Shown here piece after piece: positions 6,180 to 13,396 of a stretch of 15,132 nucleotides of DNA. The stretch comes from Candidatus Sumerlaeota bacterium (GTDB taxonomy: Bacteria > UBP6 > UBA1177). Positions within the stretch are counted from its first letter, which is position 1, and each line of letters starts with the position of its first letter. Both the position numbers and the translations under genes were made by a program. The notes below the pieces were generated by a model. The model saw only the letters and a list, made by a program, of their open reading frames with translations. It had not been told where the DNA came from and searched no databases. The stretch spans positions 1-15,132 of the forward strand of contig SLGQ01000141.1 of NCBI GenBank assembly GCA_007136595.1. Direction: 5' to 3'.

Positions 6180-7391
6180 ATGGAAAAAAGAATATATCTT
6201 GACAACAGTGCAACGACTCCGGTGCGTCCGGAAGTTCTGGAAGCTGTTTATCCTTTTCTGACAGAACATGGGGGCAATCCTTCAAGCAGACATAAAGAAG
6301 GAAGAATAGCAAAAACAGCTTTTGAAAATGCAAGGGAACAGGTTGCCCATGCCATAAACTGTCAGACAAAAGAGATCATTTTTACAAGCTGTGCAACTGA
6401 AGCAAATAATAGTGTGTTGAAAGGTTATCTTTCCGGGCTTAGGGGCAAAGTAGTTAAAAATCACATAATTACAACTGCGGTTGAGCATCCCAGTGTTTTT
6501 GCAACAGCAAAAGCTCTTGAGAAGGATGGATATGAAGTTACATTTCTCCCTGTTGATAAGTTCGGCAGGATCGACCTTGAATTGTTGAAATCATCAATAA
6601 AAGAAAACACAGGACTGATCTCTGTTATGATGGTGAACAATGAAACAGGAAACATTTACCCTGTTAAAGAAATTGGAAAAATAGCTTCTGAAAAAGGGGT
6701 TCTTTTTCATATTGATGCTGTTCAGGCAATTGGAAAAGTGCCGGTTGATGTGAAAGAGATCGGTTGTGATTTTCTTACTTTGACCGCACATAAATTTTAC
6801 GGACTTAAAGGTGCCGGAGTTCTTTTTGTCAAATGGGGGAAATGGACAGCACCTTTCATCACCGGTGGGCATCAGGAAAAAAACAGAAGGGCGGGAACAG
6901 AAAATGTTGTCGGTGTAGTTGGACTTGGTAAGGCGATAGAGCTTGCTGTAAGTGAACAAGCTGAAGAAAGTGAAAGGTTAAGAAAACTTAGAGATCACTT
7001 TGAAAAAAGGGTTCTTGAAGAAATTCCCTATACAAGAATAGTAGGTGATCCTGATGGAAGAGTTTCCTTCATATCAAACATATCTTTCAGGTTCATTGAA
7101 GGGGAAGCGATACTTCTTAAACTTGATTATGAAGGAATTGCCGTTTCTACAGGATCAGCCTGTTCTTCGGGAAATCTGGAACCGAGCCATGTTGTCACAG
7201 CAATGAAAATAGACCCGGAAGAATCACATTCAAGCATCCGCTTTTCACTTGGCAGATCGACCACACTTGAAGATATGGAATATACTGTAGAGAAACTGAA
7301 AAATATTATTCAGCAACTTAGAAGTTTTTCCCCTGTATATGATAAATTTATTACGCAAAACCAAAAAGAATCTGACCGGAGGGTTCAATGA
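6180..7391 (+). CDS. iscS: Cysteine desulfurase (IscS/NifS family)
   Basis: This PLP enzyme takes sulfur from cysteine, leaving alanine, and holds it as a persulfide for Fe-S cluster and thio-cofactor synthesis. In the 403-residue protein LDNSATTPV (7-15) opens the fold. EHPS with H104 stacks on the cofactor, D179 and Q182 in HIDAVQ contact PLP, and K205 in TAHKFYG forms the Schiff base. C328 in STGSACSSG is the active-site cysteine on the long loop typical of group I enzymes. ATG 6180 is preferred, with AGGGA at 6170-6174 spaced 5 nt; a TTG at 6159 in the same frame has no support. The C-terminal extension (about 385-403) is polar. The stop overlaps the scaffold gene by ATGA. The symbol is by family; a nifS-type name would suit equally. 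Confidence 0.94.
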   Translation: MEKRIYLDNSATTPVRPEVLEAVYPFLTEHGGNPSSRHKEGRIAKTAFENAREQVAHAINCQTKEIIFTSCATEANNSVLKGYLSGLRGKVVKNHIITTAVEHPSVFATAKALEKDGYEVTFLPVDKFGRIDLELLKSSIKENTGLISVMMVNNETGNIYPVKEIGKIASEKGVLFHIDAVQAIGKVPVDVKEIGCDFLTLTAHKFYGLKGAGVLFVKWGKWTAPFITGGHQEKNRRAGTENVVGVVGLGKAIELAVSEQAEESERLRKLRDHFEKRVLEEIPYTRIVGDPDGRVSFISNISFRFIEGEAILLKLDYEGIAVSTGSACSSGNLEPSHVVTAMKIDPEESHSSIRFSLGRSTTLEDMEYTVEKLKNIIQQLRSFSPVYDKFITQNQKESDRRVQ

Positions 7392-7768
7392 ATTATACCG
7401 AAAAAGTTATGGACCATTTCATGAGTCCGAGAAATGTTGGAAAGCTTGATACATACAATGCCATAGGAGAAGTTGGAAACGCTTCCTGCGGTGACATAAT
7501 CAAGCTTTATGTTCAGATCGATGAAAACAATATTATCGCCGACATAAGTTTTCAGACATTCGGCTGCGGTGCCGCTATTGCAACTTCTTCAATGACAACG
7601 GAAATGGTAAAAGGGAAACACATTGATGAAGCACTCAAAATAACAAAAGATCAGGTTGCAGAGGAATTGGGCGGACTTCCTGCAAATAAAATGCACTGTT
7701 CAAATCTTGCCGCCGATGCACTTCATAAAGCGATAAAAGATTATAAAGCAAAAAATGGGATCGTCTAG
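7388..7768 (+). CDS. iscU: Fe-S cluster assembly scaffold (IscU/NifU N-terminal type)
   Basis: U-type scaffolds build a 2Fe-2S or 4Fe-4S cluster from sulfur handed over by the desulfurase. All three cluster cysteines are present: C34 in NASCGD (with the conserved D36), C60 in TFGCGAAIATSS, and C104 in KMHCSNLAADAL. The length of 126 aa equals a single U domain, so the NifU ferredoxin and Nfu domains are absent. The region before C104 reads GGLPANKMHC in place of the LPPVKxHC of classical IscU, as often in NifU-like scaffolds of anaerobic or deltaproteobacterial type. ATG 7388 overlaps the desulfurase stop (ATGA). hscA, hscB, fdx and iscA do not follow; instead comes a methylthiotransferase gene, overlapping by 14 nt. 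Confidence 0.94.
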   Translation: MNYTEKVMDHFMSPRNVGKLDTYNAIGEVGNASCGDIIKLYVQIDENNIIADISFQTFGCGAAIATSSMTTEMVKGKHIDEALKITKDQVAEELGGLPANKMHCSNLAADALHKAIKDYKAKNGIV

Positions 7769-8939
7769 ACCGCTCAGGGTCGCTTTTTACACTTTCGGGT
7801 GTAAAGTTAATCTATTTGAATCGGAACAACTTAAAAAATCACTTCAAAACATTGAGATAGTTGACAGCTCCGCAGATGCAGACATTTACATAGTAAACGG
7901 GTGTACAGTTACTGCCGCATCTGACAGTCAGGCAAGAAATATGATAAGGCGGTTTGCCAAAAAAGGGAAGGTGATAGTAACAGGCTGTTATGCCAGAAAA
8001 AAAGATCTTTTCCTTGAAAAAATAAAAAATGTCGAGTTTATTCCGGAAATAGAAGATGTTGCAAGAAACCTTGAAAGCAAGCTGATTTACGATGCGTTTT
8101 TTGACAGATCCAGACCTTTTCTGAAAATTCAGACAGGATGTGACCAGTTCTGTTCGTATTGTATAATTCCTTTTGTAAGAGGTCCTTTAAAAAGTGTCCC
8201 TCTTGATAAAATAATAAAGCTGCTTGAAAAGATAAGATCACAAAACTTCAAAGAAGTAGTTTTAACAGGAATACACATAGGGAAATACGGGCTTGACCTT
8301 GATGATGGTTCAAACTTGAGCAGTGTAATTGAGCAGGCACACAGAATTGTTGGAAGGGTGCGTCTGGGATCGCTTGAATCTCATGAAATAACACTTGAAA
8401 TACTTGAGCAGGCTTCACAGAATAAAATACTGCCTCACTGGCACATTCCTCTTCAACATGGCAGTGATACAGTCCTTAAAAGGATGAAAAGACCATATAC
8501 TGCTTTGCAATACCGGAACTCAGTGGAAAAAATAATTAAAGTTACACCTCCACACACAGGATTTGGAACAGATATAATTGCAGGTTTTCCCGGAGAAACA
8601 GAGGCTGAATTCACAGAATCATACAACTTTATAAAATCGCTGCCATTTTGTTATGGGCATGTTTTTCCTTTTTCTCCAAGAGAGGGGACATTAGCGTGGG
8701 AAATGGAAAAAACTGATGGAGTGAAACCTGAAATAAAAAAAGAAAGAGCGGCGATCCTTCGTCAACTTTTTGCAGAAAAACACTCCGGATTCCGTAATTC
8801 GATCAAAGGAACCGAACTTACAGCCATCATAGAAAATGAAATAGAAAAAGACCTTTACAGTGCCACCACGGAAAATTATCTTTCAATAGAAATAAAAGGA
8901 AAATACTCCCCGAAAGAACTTGTTTCTGTGAAGATATAA
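7755..8939 (+). CDS. mtaB: Radical-SAM tRNA methylthiotransferase, MtaB-like
   Basis: MtaB converts N6-threonylcarbamoyladenosine at tRNA position 37 to its 2-methylthio form, using two 4Fe-4S clusters. The N-terminal domain holds C16, C50 and C78; FYTFGCKVNLFESEQL and VNGCTVTAASDSQARN follow MtaB rather than MiaB or RimO wording (GCKVN). The radical-SAM triad is C129, C133 and C136 in TGCDQFCSYC. Later signatures are VLTGIHIGKYG, PLQHGSDTVLKRMKRPY and GTDIIAGFPGE. The C-terminus is a short TRAM-like RNA-binding segment. The 394 aa are slightly below the usual 430 or so. The ATG lies inside the scaffold gene (14-nt overlap) and has only a weak AAAG-type binding site, which suggests coupled translation. 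An Fe-S enzyme in the same operon as desulfurase and scaffold makes sense as their client. Confidence 0.9.
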   Translation: MGSSRPLRVAFYTFGCKVNLFESEQLKKSLQNIEIVDSSADADIYIVNGCTVTAASDSQARNMIRRFAKKGKVIVTGCYARKKDLFLEKIKNVEFIPEIEDVARNLESKLIYDAFFDRSRPFLKIQTGCDQFCSYCIIPFVRGPLKSVPLDKIIKLLEKIRSQNFKEVVLTGIHIGKYGLDLDDGSNLSSVIEQAHRIVGRVRLGSLESHEITLEILEQASQNKILPHWHIPLQHGSDTVLKRMKRPYTALQYRNSVEKIIKVTPPHTGFGTDIIAGFPGETEAEFTESYNFIKSLPFCYGHVFPFSPREGTLAWEMEKTDGVKPEIKKERAAILRQLFAEKHSGFRNSIKGTELTAIIENEIEKDLYSATTENYLSIEIKGKYSPKELVSVKI

Positions 8940-8945
8940 AATCTT

Positions 8946-8973
8946 TTGCAAAAATAATTATTCCTGCTAAAAT
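8946..8973 (+). promoter_or_regulatory. Promoter for the zinc-ribbon/PilZ/FKBP/NhaC unit
   Basis: TTGCAA at 8946-8951 and TAAAAT at 8968-8973 are 16 nt apart, with an extended -10 TG at 8965-8966 (TGcTAAAAT). The design is the same as in the two repeated promoters at 659 and 2268. The leader that follows is T-rich and ends in GGAGG at 9001-9005, 5 nt before ATG 9011. Confidence 0.6.
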
Positions 8974-9010
8974 ACAAACGATCTTTTTTTCTTATTTTTG
9001 GAGGTAGGTC

Positions 9011-9352
9011 ATGCTTAAGTTTTCGAGAAGATGTTCAAGATGTGGAGTTGTTGAGTCTGCTGAGACTTGTTGTGAAAGACATTTCATCCATTCTTTCAAT
9101 GAGGTTTTGTGTAACACCTGTGTTCACAATCTTATTGAAAAAGGACAGATCACTGAAGTGAAAGACGACGACGGTGAAGTAGCTTACAAGCAGAATCTGG
9201 AAAACATTTACAAAAGAATGTTGGAGATCGAAGAAGAAAATCAGAATCTCGAAGATAAAATGTATAGAAATAAAAGGCTTCTTAGAAGACTTGAAAGGAT
9301 CAGAGATTTCATAGAAATGAATAAAGTTGAAAGAGACGGCGAAGACGAATAA
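9011..9352 (+). CDS. Cys-rich zinc-ribbon protein with C-terminal coiled coil
   Basis: This 113-residue protein divides in two. Residues 8-37 carry a CxxC pair (C8, C11), a CC pair (C20, C21), H24 and H27, and a second CxxC (C34, C37), arranged like a treble-clef or ribbon zinc site. Residues about 60-105 are charged and heptad-like (RMLEIEEENQNLEDKMYRNK), a probable coiled coil. The second CxxC followed by a charged helical region slightly recalls the McsA/UVR type, but no McsB or Clp gene is nearby, so the match is weak. It has a strong GGAGG site and its own promoter. It leads a unit of four same-strand genes with gaps of 9, 1 and 4 nt. Function unknown; a regulatory or scaffold role is inferred. 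Confidence 0.75.
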   Translation: MLKFSRRCSRCGVVESAETCCERHFIHSFNEVLCNTCVHNLIEKGQITEVKDDDGEVAYKQNLENIYKRMLEIEEENQNLEDKMYRNKRLLRRLERIRDFIEMNKVERDGEDE

Positions 9353-9361
9353 TCAACTCTG

Positions 9362-9742
9362 ATGGCAAAAAGAAAAATGAGCCGCGTTAACTTTAAAGTT
9401 AATGCGGTGATAAAACACAATTCATCAAAATATAAATGTTGTGTAAGAGATATAAGTCTTACCGGACTTTTTCTTTCTACTGATGCTGACATTAAAATTG
9501 GAGAAACTGCAACAGTTGTTGTAAAAATGGAATCTGAAACAACTGCGGGAGAGATAATCCTTAAATGTGAAGTTATAAGAAGAGAAAAAGAGGGCATAGG
9601 GTTCCAGTTTGTTGAACTGCCGCTTGATTCTTATATTTTCCTCAGAAATCTTGTTGCGTATAACTATGGAGATTTCAGTCCTATTGATGAAGAATACTGC
9701 CGGCATCTGGCTTCAAGAAAAATGAAAGATCCGGAGAAATAA
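9362..9742 (+). CDS. PilZ-domain protein (likely c-di-GMP receptor)
   Basis: The 126-residue protein is a single PilZ domain. Both c-di-GMP-binding motifs are visible: RxxxR as R4-KMS-R8 at the N-terminus, and D30-x-S32-x-x-G35 (DISLTGLFL). Beta-strand patterns continue through VVVKMESE and CEVIRREKEGIGFQFVEL. After about residue 95 a short helical tail follows, ending in charged residues. Family members bind the second messenger and change activity of a partner. Spacing is 9 nt from the zinc-ribbon gene and 1 nt to the FKBP gene. There is no good Shine-Dalgarno before ATG 9362, so translation may depend on the preceding gene. No cyclase or phosphodiesterase gene is in the window, so the partner is unknown. 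Confidence 0.88.
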   Translation: MAKRKMSRVNFKVNAVIKHNSSKYKCCVRDISLTGLFLSTDADIKIGETATVVVKMESETTAGEIILKCEVIRREKEGIGFQFVELPLDSYIFLRNLVAYNYGDFSPIDEEYCRHLASRKMKDPEK

Positions 9743-9743
9743 A

Positions 9744-10181
9744 ATGCTTAAAAAGAAAACGGCATCTTTCGGGTCAAAAGTTGCAGTAAATTTAGAAGGT
9801 AAATTTCAGGACGGAACGATTTTTGATACCACTGAAAATGACATTCCATTTGTTTTTGTCATTGGAGAAGAAGATGTTCCTGAAGGTTTTTCAAAAGCTG
9901 TGGACGGACTCTCTGAAGGAGAAACCATAACAGTGATACTTACCCCTGAAGATGGATACGGCTACAGGGATGAAGAGCTTGTTTTTGAAGTTTCCAATGA
10001 AATTCTTGAAGTTGAAGGTGACTTTTCGATCGGTGAAATATATGAAGCCGATCTTCCGGGGATTGGGTTGGTTGAGATCACCATTGTTAAGATACTTGAA
10101 AAGAGTGTGATAATAGATCTCAATTCTCCTCTTGCAGGAAAAACTGTAGTTTATAAAATTGAACTTTTGAAAATATACTGA
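9744..10181 (+). CDS. FKBP-type peptidyl-prolyl isomerase, SlyD-like
   Basis: SlyD-like FKBPs isomerise proline peptide bonds and have an inserted flap that acts as chaperone. In 145 residues the core motifs are VAVNLEGKFQDGTIFDTT (13-30), FVIGEEDVPEGFSKAVDGL, GETITVILTPEDGYG, and the SlyD-type DLNSPLAGKTVVYKIELLKI at the C-terminus. The insert in the flap region lies around residues 70-120 and is acidic. The His/Cys-rich metal-binding tail of E. coli SlyD is absent. GGAG at 9732-9735 serves ATG 9744, 1 nt after the PilZ stop. It may fold or assist the membrane protein encoded next, but that is only neighbourhood inference. Confidence 0.86.
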   Translation: MLKKKTASFGSKVAVNLEGKFQDGTIFDTTENDIPFVFVIGEEDVPEGFSKAVDGLSEGETITVILTPEDGYGYRDEELVFEVSNEILEVEGDFSIGEIYEADLPGIGLVEITIVKILEKSVIIDLNSPLAGKTVVYKIELLKIY

Positions 10182-10185
10182 GTTT

Positions 10186-11835
10186 ATGAACTTTTCCTTT
10201 AAAAATTCGGCAGGATATATTTTAATTTTAATAACATCTGTTATCATTGCCGTGTCGGGTGATAACTCTGTTTCCCTTCTTCCCCCCTTCATTGCGATAG
10301 GGTTGGCGTTTGTTACAAAACAAGTTCTTGTTTCTCTTTTTTGCGGAATATGGTGCGGGGCTGTCATTTCATTGATAAATAACGGTATTTCACCTTTGAA
10401 TGCCTTTTTTTCCGGGTTTTTTAAGGTTGCAGATACTTATGCCGTAAAAGGGATGATGGATGAAAGCCACATAATGATAATACTTTTTTCATTAATGATA
10501 GGTGGAATGATAGGTATTGTAACTGCATCGGGAGGGATGCAGGGAATTGTAGGAAAATTTGCAAAAAAAGCGGACAGCGGGCCCAAATCTCAACTTCTTG
10601 CATGGGCTAGCGGACTTATAATATTTTTTGATGATTATGCCAACACTCTTATTGTCGGTAACTCGGTCAGACCATTGACCGATAAATATAAAGTAAGCAG
10701 AGAAAAACTGAGTTTCATTATCGATTCAACTGCCGCTCCAGTTGCTTCTGTAGCAATTTTAAGCACATGGATAGGTTACGAAATAGGACTTATAGGCGAT
10801 GCAATTAAGACAACCGGAGTAGAGCTCGATCCCTATATGGTGTTTCTATATTCTCTGCCATACAGGTTTTATGCACTTGTTTTACTCATATTTATTCCCT
10901 GCTACATTTTTATGAAACGGGATTTTGGTCCCATGCTGAAAGCGGAAAAGAGATCCCTGAACAATGAAAACAGTGATGAAAGCTATTCTGATACCACAGA
11001 TTTTCCTGTGTTGAAGGCTCCCCCTGAAGAGAAGTGTAAATGGTATTCTGCCGCTGTTCCGATAATTGTTCTTATTTTAATGACTTTCGGAGGGATTTTC
11101 TTCAGTGGTTACAGTGCTTTTGAAGGAGACAGCTTGTCGCTTCATCAAATAATAGGGGAAGCAGATCCTTTTAAAGTTCTGATCTGGGGATCTCTTGTTG
11201 CATCAATTGTTGCCGGGACAATGATGATAGTAAGTGGAACGGGAAATCTTACGGAAGTGGTTTCAGCCTGGATAGAAGGGGTGAAATCGATGGTTACGGC
11301 GATGATAATACTTGTTCTTGCGTGGGCTTTAAGCAGTGTTGTAACTGAACTTAAAACTGCTGAATATATTCTTTTCCTTCTTTCGGGAACTCTCCCTTAC
11401 TGGATATTGCCGGGATTGGTGTTCCTTACAGCTTCTGTCACAAGTTTTGCTACCGGAACTTCATGGGGTACGATGGCACTTCTTTTTCCGACTGCGCTTC
11501 CTCTTGCTGTTCCTCTTGCTGTTTCAGGAGGTATTCCGCCGGAACAGATACACTCATATATTTACTGTGTCACCGGAGCCATTTTAACAGGAGCAATATT
11601 TGGAGACCACTGTTCACCCATATCAGACACAACGATAATGGCAAGTATGTCATGCCGGGTCAGCCATATTGAGCATGTGAGAACCCAGATGCCGTATGCT
11701 CTTACCATTGGTGCAATATCTTTTTTTGCAGGTTATCTTCCAGCCGGATTCATGATAAATCCTTTCCTTCTTTTAATTCCTCAGCTTATTGCTGCATATT
11801 TGATCTTTAGATATTTCGGTAAAAAAGCTGAATAA
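10186..11835 (+). CDS. NhaC-family Na+/H+ antiporter
   Basis: A 549-residue polytopic membrane protein, about 11-13 helices by eye. It has family signatures: FFDDYANT (147-154), DSTAAPVASVAILSTW (180-195), TSWGTM (425-430) and GDHCSPISDTT (473-483), followed by HIEHVRTQMPYA. Members exchange sodium for protons or exchange amino-acid-related substrates (malate/lactate, tyrosine-associated types), so the name states only the family. A hydrophilic loop around residues 250-285 is rich in Asp, Ser and Glu and probably cytoplasmic. ATG 10186 follows the FKBP stop by 4 nt without a clear Shine-Dalgarno, consistent with coupling. The gene ends 1 nt from the convergent amidase gene, and no terminator separates them. 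Confidence 0.9.
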   Translation: MNFSFKNSAGYILILITSVIIAVSGDNSVSLLPPFIAIGLAFVTKQVLVSLFCGIWCGAVISLINNGISPLNAFFSGFFKVADTYAVKGMMDESHIMIILFSLMIGGMIGIVTASGGMQGIVGKFAKKADSGPKSQLLAWASGLIIFFDDYANTLIVGNSVRPLTDKYKVSREKLSFIIDSTAAPVASVAILSTWIGYEIGLIGDAIKTTGVELDPYMVFLYSLPYRFYALVLLIFIPCYIFMKRDFGPMLKAEKRSLNNENSDESYSDTTDFPVLKAPPEEKCKWYSAAVPIIVLILMTFGGIFFSGYSAFEGDSLSLHQIIGEADPFKVLIWGSLVASIVAGTMMIVSGTGNLTEVVSAWIEGVKSMVTAMIILVLAWALSSVVTELKTAEYILFLLSGTLPYWILPGLVFLTASVTSFATGTSWGTMALLFPTALPLAVPLAVSGGIPPEQIHSYIYCVTGAILTGAIFGDHCSPISDTTIMASMSCRVSHIEHVRTQMPYALTIGAISFFAGYLPAGFMINPFLLLIPQLIAAYLIFRYFGKKAE

Positions 11836-11836
11836 T

Positions 11837-12511
11837 TTATTGAGCCGCTATCTTTTTTATGGCTTCATATAAAAACCATGCCGCATCGTTCATGAATTGG
11901 GGGTTTTCAATGCAGGCTCTATCCTGTGGGGAAGTGAGATAAGCCATTTCAAGCAAAAGTCCGGGAACAGTTGTTTCGTCAAATAAAAGAAGCCCGTATT
12001 TTTGTGTGAACATATTCAAGGGAAGTTTCCACACAGAGTAGAGGTTGGTTTGAAAAAAAAGATCTCTGAAAACTTTTCCGTATTTAAATGATATGTTTGC
12101 ACGGTGATAACTTTGGGCTGTAGAATAACTGTTTCCGCTGAGGGCATCGGGAATGTAATATATTTCAAAACCTCTGCTTGTGGAAAGGAGTTTCTGGGAA
12201 TTAAAATGAATAGATATAAAAAGGTCGGGTTTCAAGTTTTCGATCATTTCAATTCTTCTTTTTACAGGAAGATCTATATCGGCAGTTCTTGTAAAATGGA
12301 CAGTCAAATTTTTAATGGGATGCCTGTTCAGAAAAGTTCTCAACCTCATTGAAAGATCAAGAGCAAGATGTTTTTCAACAATATTGCCGTAAGTTGCTCC
12401 CAGATTGCTTCCGCCGTGTCCGGGATCTATAACAATTACAAAAGGTTTATCTGCTCTAAGCTGGAAGCATAAAAATATGACAAGGAAAAAAAAGAAACCC
12501 TTGAATTTCAT
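11837..12511 (-). CDS. N-acetylmuramoyl-L-alanine amidase (Amidase_3 / AmiC type)
   Basis: This 224-residue hydrolase cuts the bond between MurNAc and the peptide stem, in the periplasm or cell wall. A signal peptide covers residues 1-20 (FFFFLVIFLCFQLRA), with likely cleavage after RA. The zinc site of the family is complete: H32 in VIDPGHGGSNLGA, E46 in GNIVEKHLALD, and H102 in FISIHFNS; the catalytic glutamate is E188 in GLLLEMAYLTS. No SPOR, LysM or AMIN domain is attached, so the protein is only the catalytic part. ATG 12511 overlaps the parB stop as ATGA, so it is likely translated with parB. The other end faces nhaC with a 1-nt gap. Confidence 0.92.
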   Translation of the reverse strand: MKFKGFFFFLVIFLCFQLRADKPFVIVIDPGHGGSNLGATYGNIVEKHLALDLSMRLRTFLNRHPIKNLTVHFTRTADIDLPVKRRIEMIENLKPDLFISIHFNSQKLLSTSRGFEIYYIPDALSGNSYSTAQSYHRANISFKYGKVFRDLFFQTNLYSVWKLPLNMFTQKYGLLLFDETTVPGLLLEMAYLTSPQDRACIENPQFMNDAAWFLYEAIKKIAAQ

Positions 12512-13323
12512 TTTATCTGCCTGTAAAACCTTTCAAAATCAGACTTGCTTGAAAAATCAAGTGTCACAGATATTCCGGAGCTTTTGGATTTAACTTTCAC
12601 TTTTGCACCTAAAGAAAATGCTATCTCTTTTTCCATTTTCATGAAACGGTTCTCATTTTTGGGAGCGGGTGGTTCATCAATAGTCTTTGATTTCGCCATT
12701 TTTTCAACTTGTCTTGCAGTGAGATTATTTTCAATTATCCTGTTTAAAATAAGTTCCTGCTCATCTTTTTCAAGAACGGCAAGGGGTCTTGCCTGTCCCA
12801 CAGAAATGGTACCGTTTCTTACAAGATCCTGAATCTTCCCGCTTAAATTGAGAAGTCTCATACAGTTGCTTATTTCACTCCGGCTTTTACCCACCTTTTC
12901 AGCAAGCTGCTGCTGAGTATAATCAAACCTTTTAATGAGTTCAGCATAAGCTTCTGCAACTTCTATCGGGTTGAGATCCTCTCTTTGAAGATTTTCAATT
13001 AAAGAAATCTGATAATCTTCCTCCCCCTTGAACATAAGGACTTTCAGCTCCTTCAGACCGGCTATTTTTGCAGCCCTGAAACGCCTTTCTCCTGCAATTA
13101 TACGGTATTTTGACCCTTCTTTTTTTACAACGATAGGCTGAATTATCCCATACTGCTTAATAGAGTTTGCAAGCTCCGTCAGCTTCTGTTCATCAAAATT
13201 CTTTCTCGGCTGATCAATTGTCGGCACAACCACATTTATCGGAACAGTAATATAATCATTTTCAGGAACAGTTTTAATAAGTGCATTAAGACCCTTTCCA
13301 AGTTTTCTTTTTTTGTCGATCAT
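12508..13323 (-). CDS. parB: Chromosome-partitioning protein ParB (Spo0J family)
   Basis: ParB binds parS near the origin and works with the ATPase ParA to move sister origins apart; it is also a CTP-dependent DNA clamp. The 271 residues begin KKRKLGKGLNALI (4-16), the segment usually contacting ParA. Then follow the ParB N-domain with GERRFRAA (78-85, CTP site) and ENLQREDLNPIEVAEAY (110-126), a helix-turn-helix (about 136-153, QQLAEKVGKSRSEISN), and a C-terminal dimerisation region. Start ATG 13323 has GGAGG at 13329-13333; a longer frame to 13374 lacks such a site. The promoter lies in the 73-nt gap after hsdM. No parA is next to it, and I found no intact parS palindrome in the window. Confidence 0.95.
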   Translation of the reverse strand: MIDKKRKLGKGLNALIKTVPENDYITVPINVVVPTIDQPRKNFDEQKLTELANSIKQYGIIQPIVVKKEGSKYRIIAGERRFRAAKIAGLKELKVLMFKGEEDYQISLIENLQREDLNPIEVAEAYAELIKRFDYTQQQLAEKVGKSRSEISNCMRLLNLSGKIQDLVRNGTISVGQARPLAVLEKDEQELILNRIIENNLTARQVEKMAKSKTIDEPPAPKNENRFMKMEKEIAFSLGAKVKVKSKSSGISVTLDFSSKSDFERFYRQIK

Positions 13324-13328
13324 TTTTT

Positions 13329-13333
13329 CCTCC
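13329..13333 (-). promoter_or_regulatory. Ribosome-binding site that fixes the parB start
   Basis: GGAGG on the minus strand stands 5 nt before ATG 13323. The next upstream Met at 13374 would lie next to the predicted -35 box, so it cannot be the start on that transcript. Confidence 0.75.
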
Positions 13334-13351
13334 GTAAAAAACTGACAGCCA

Positions 13352-13381
13352 TATTTAACATTTAACTGCGGCAAGTGTCAA
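13352..13381 (-). promoter_or_regulatory. Promoter for parB and the amidase gene
   Basis: On the minus strand TTGACA (13381-13376) precedes TAAATA (13357-13352) by 18 nt, with TG just before the -10 box (TGtTAAATA), much like the other promoters here. The -35 box is a perfect consensus, and the whole element sits in the gap between hsdM and parB. Confidence 0.55.
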
Positions 13382-13396
13382 GGAACATTTTTGTTT

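Noticed and set aside
6152..6202. 16-codon open frame as a leader peptide before the desulfurase gene
   Set aside because: The GAGAG before it is too close to the ATG and lies in the hairpin; codons carry no attenuation-like run. Kept only as a remark with the hairpin.
9891..10367. 158-codon antisense frame across the FKBP/NhaC junction
   Set aside because: Both sense genes have clear family motifs; the antisense translation is low-complexity in style, has no recognisable domain and no start context.
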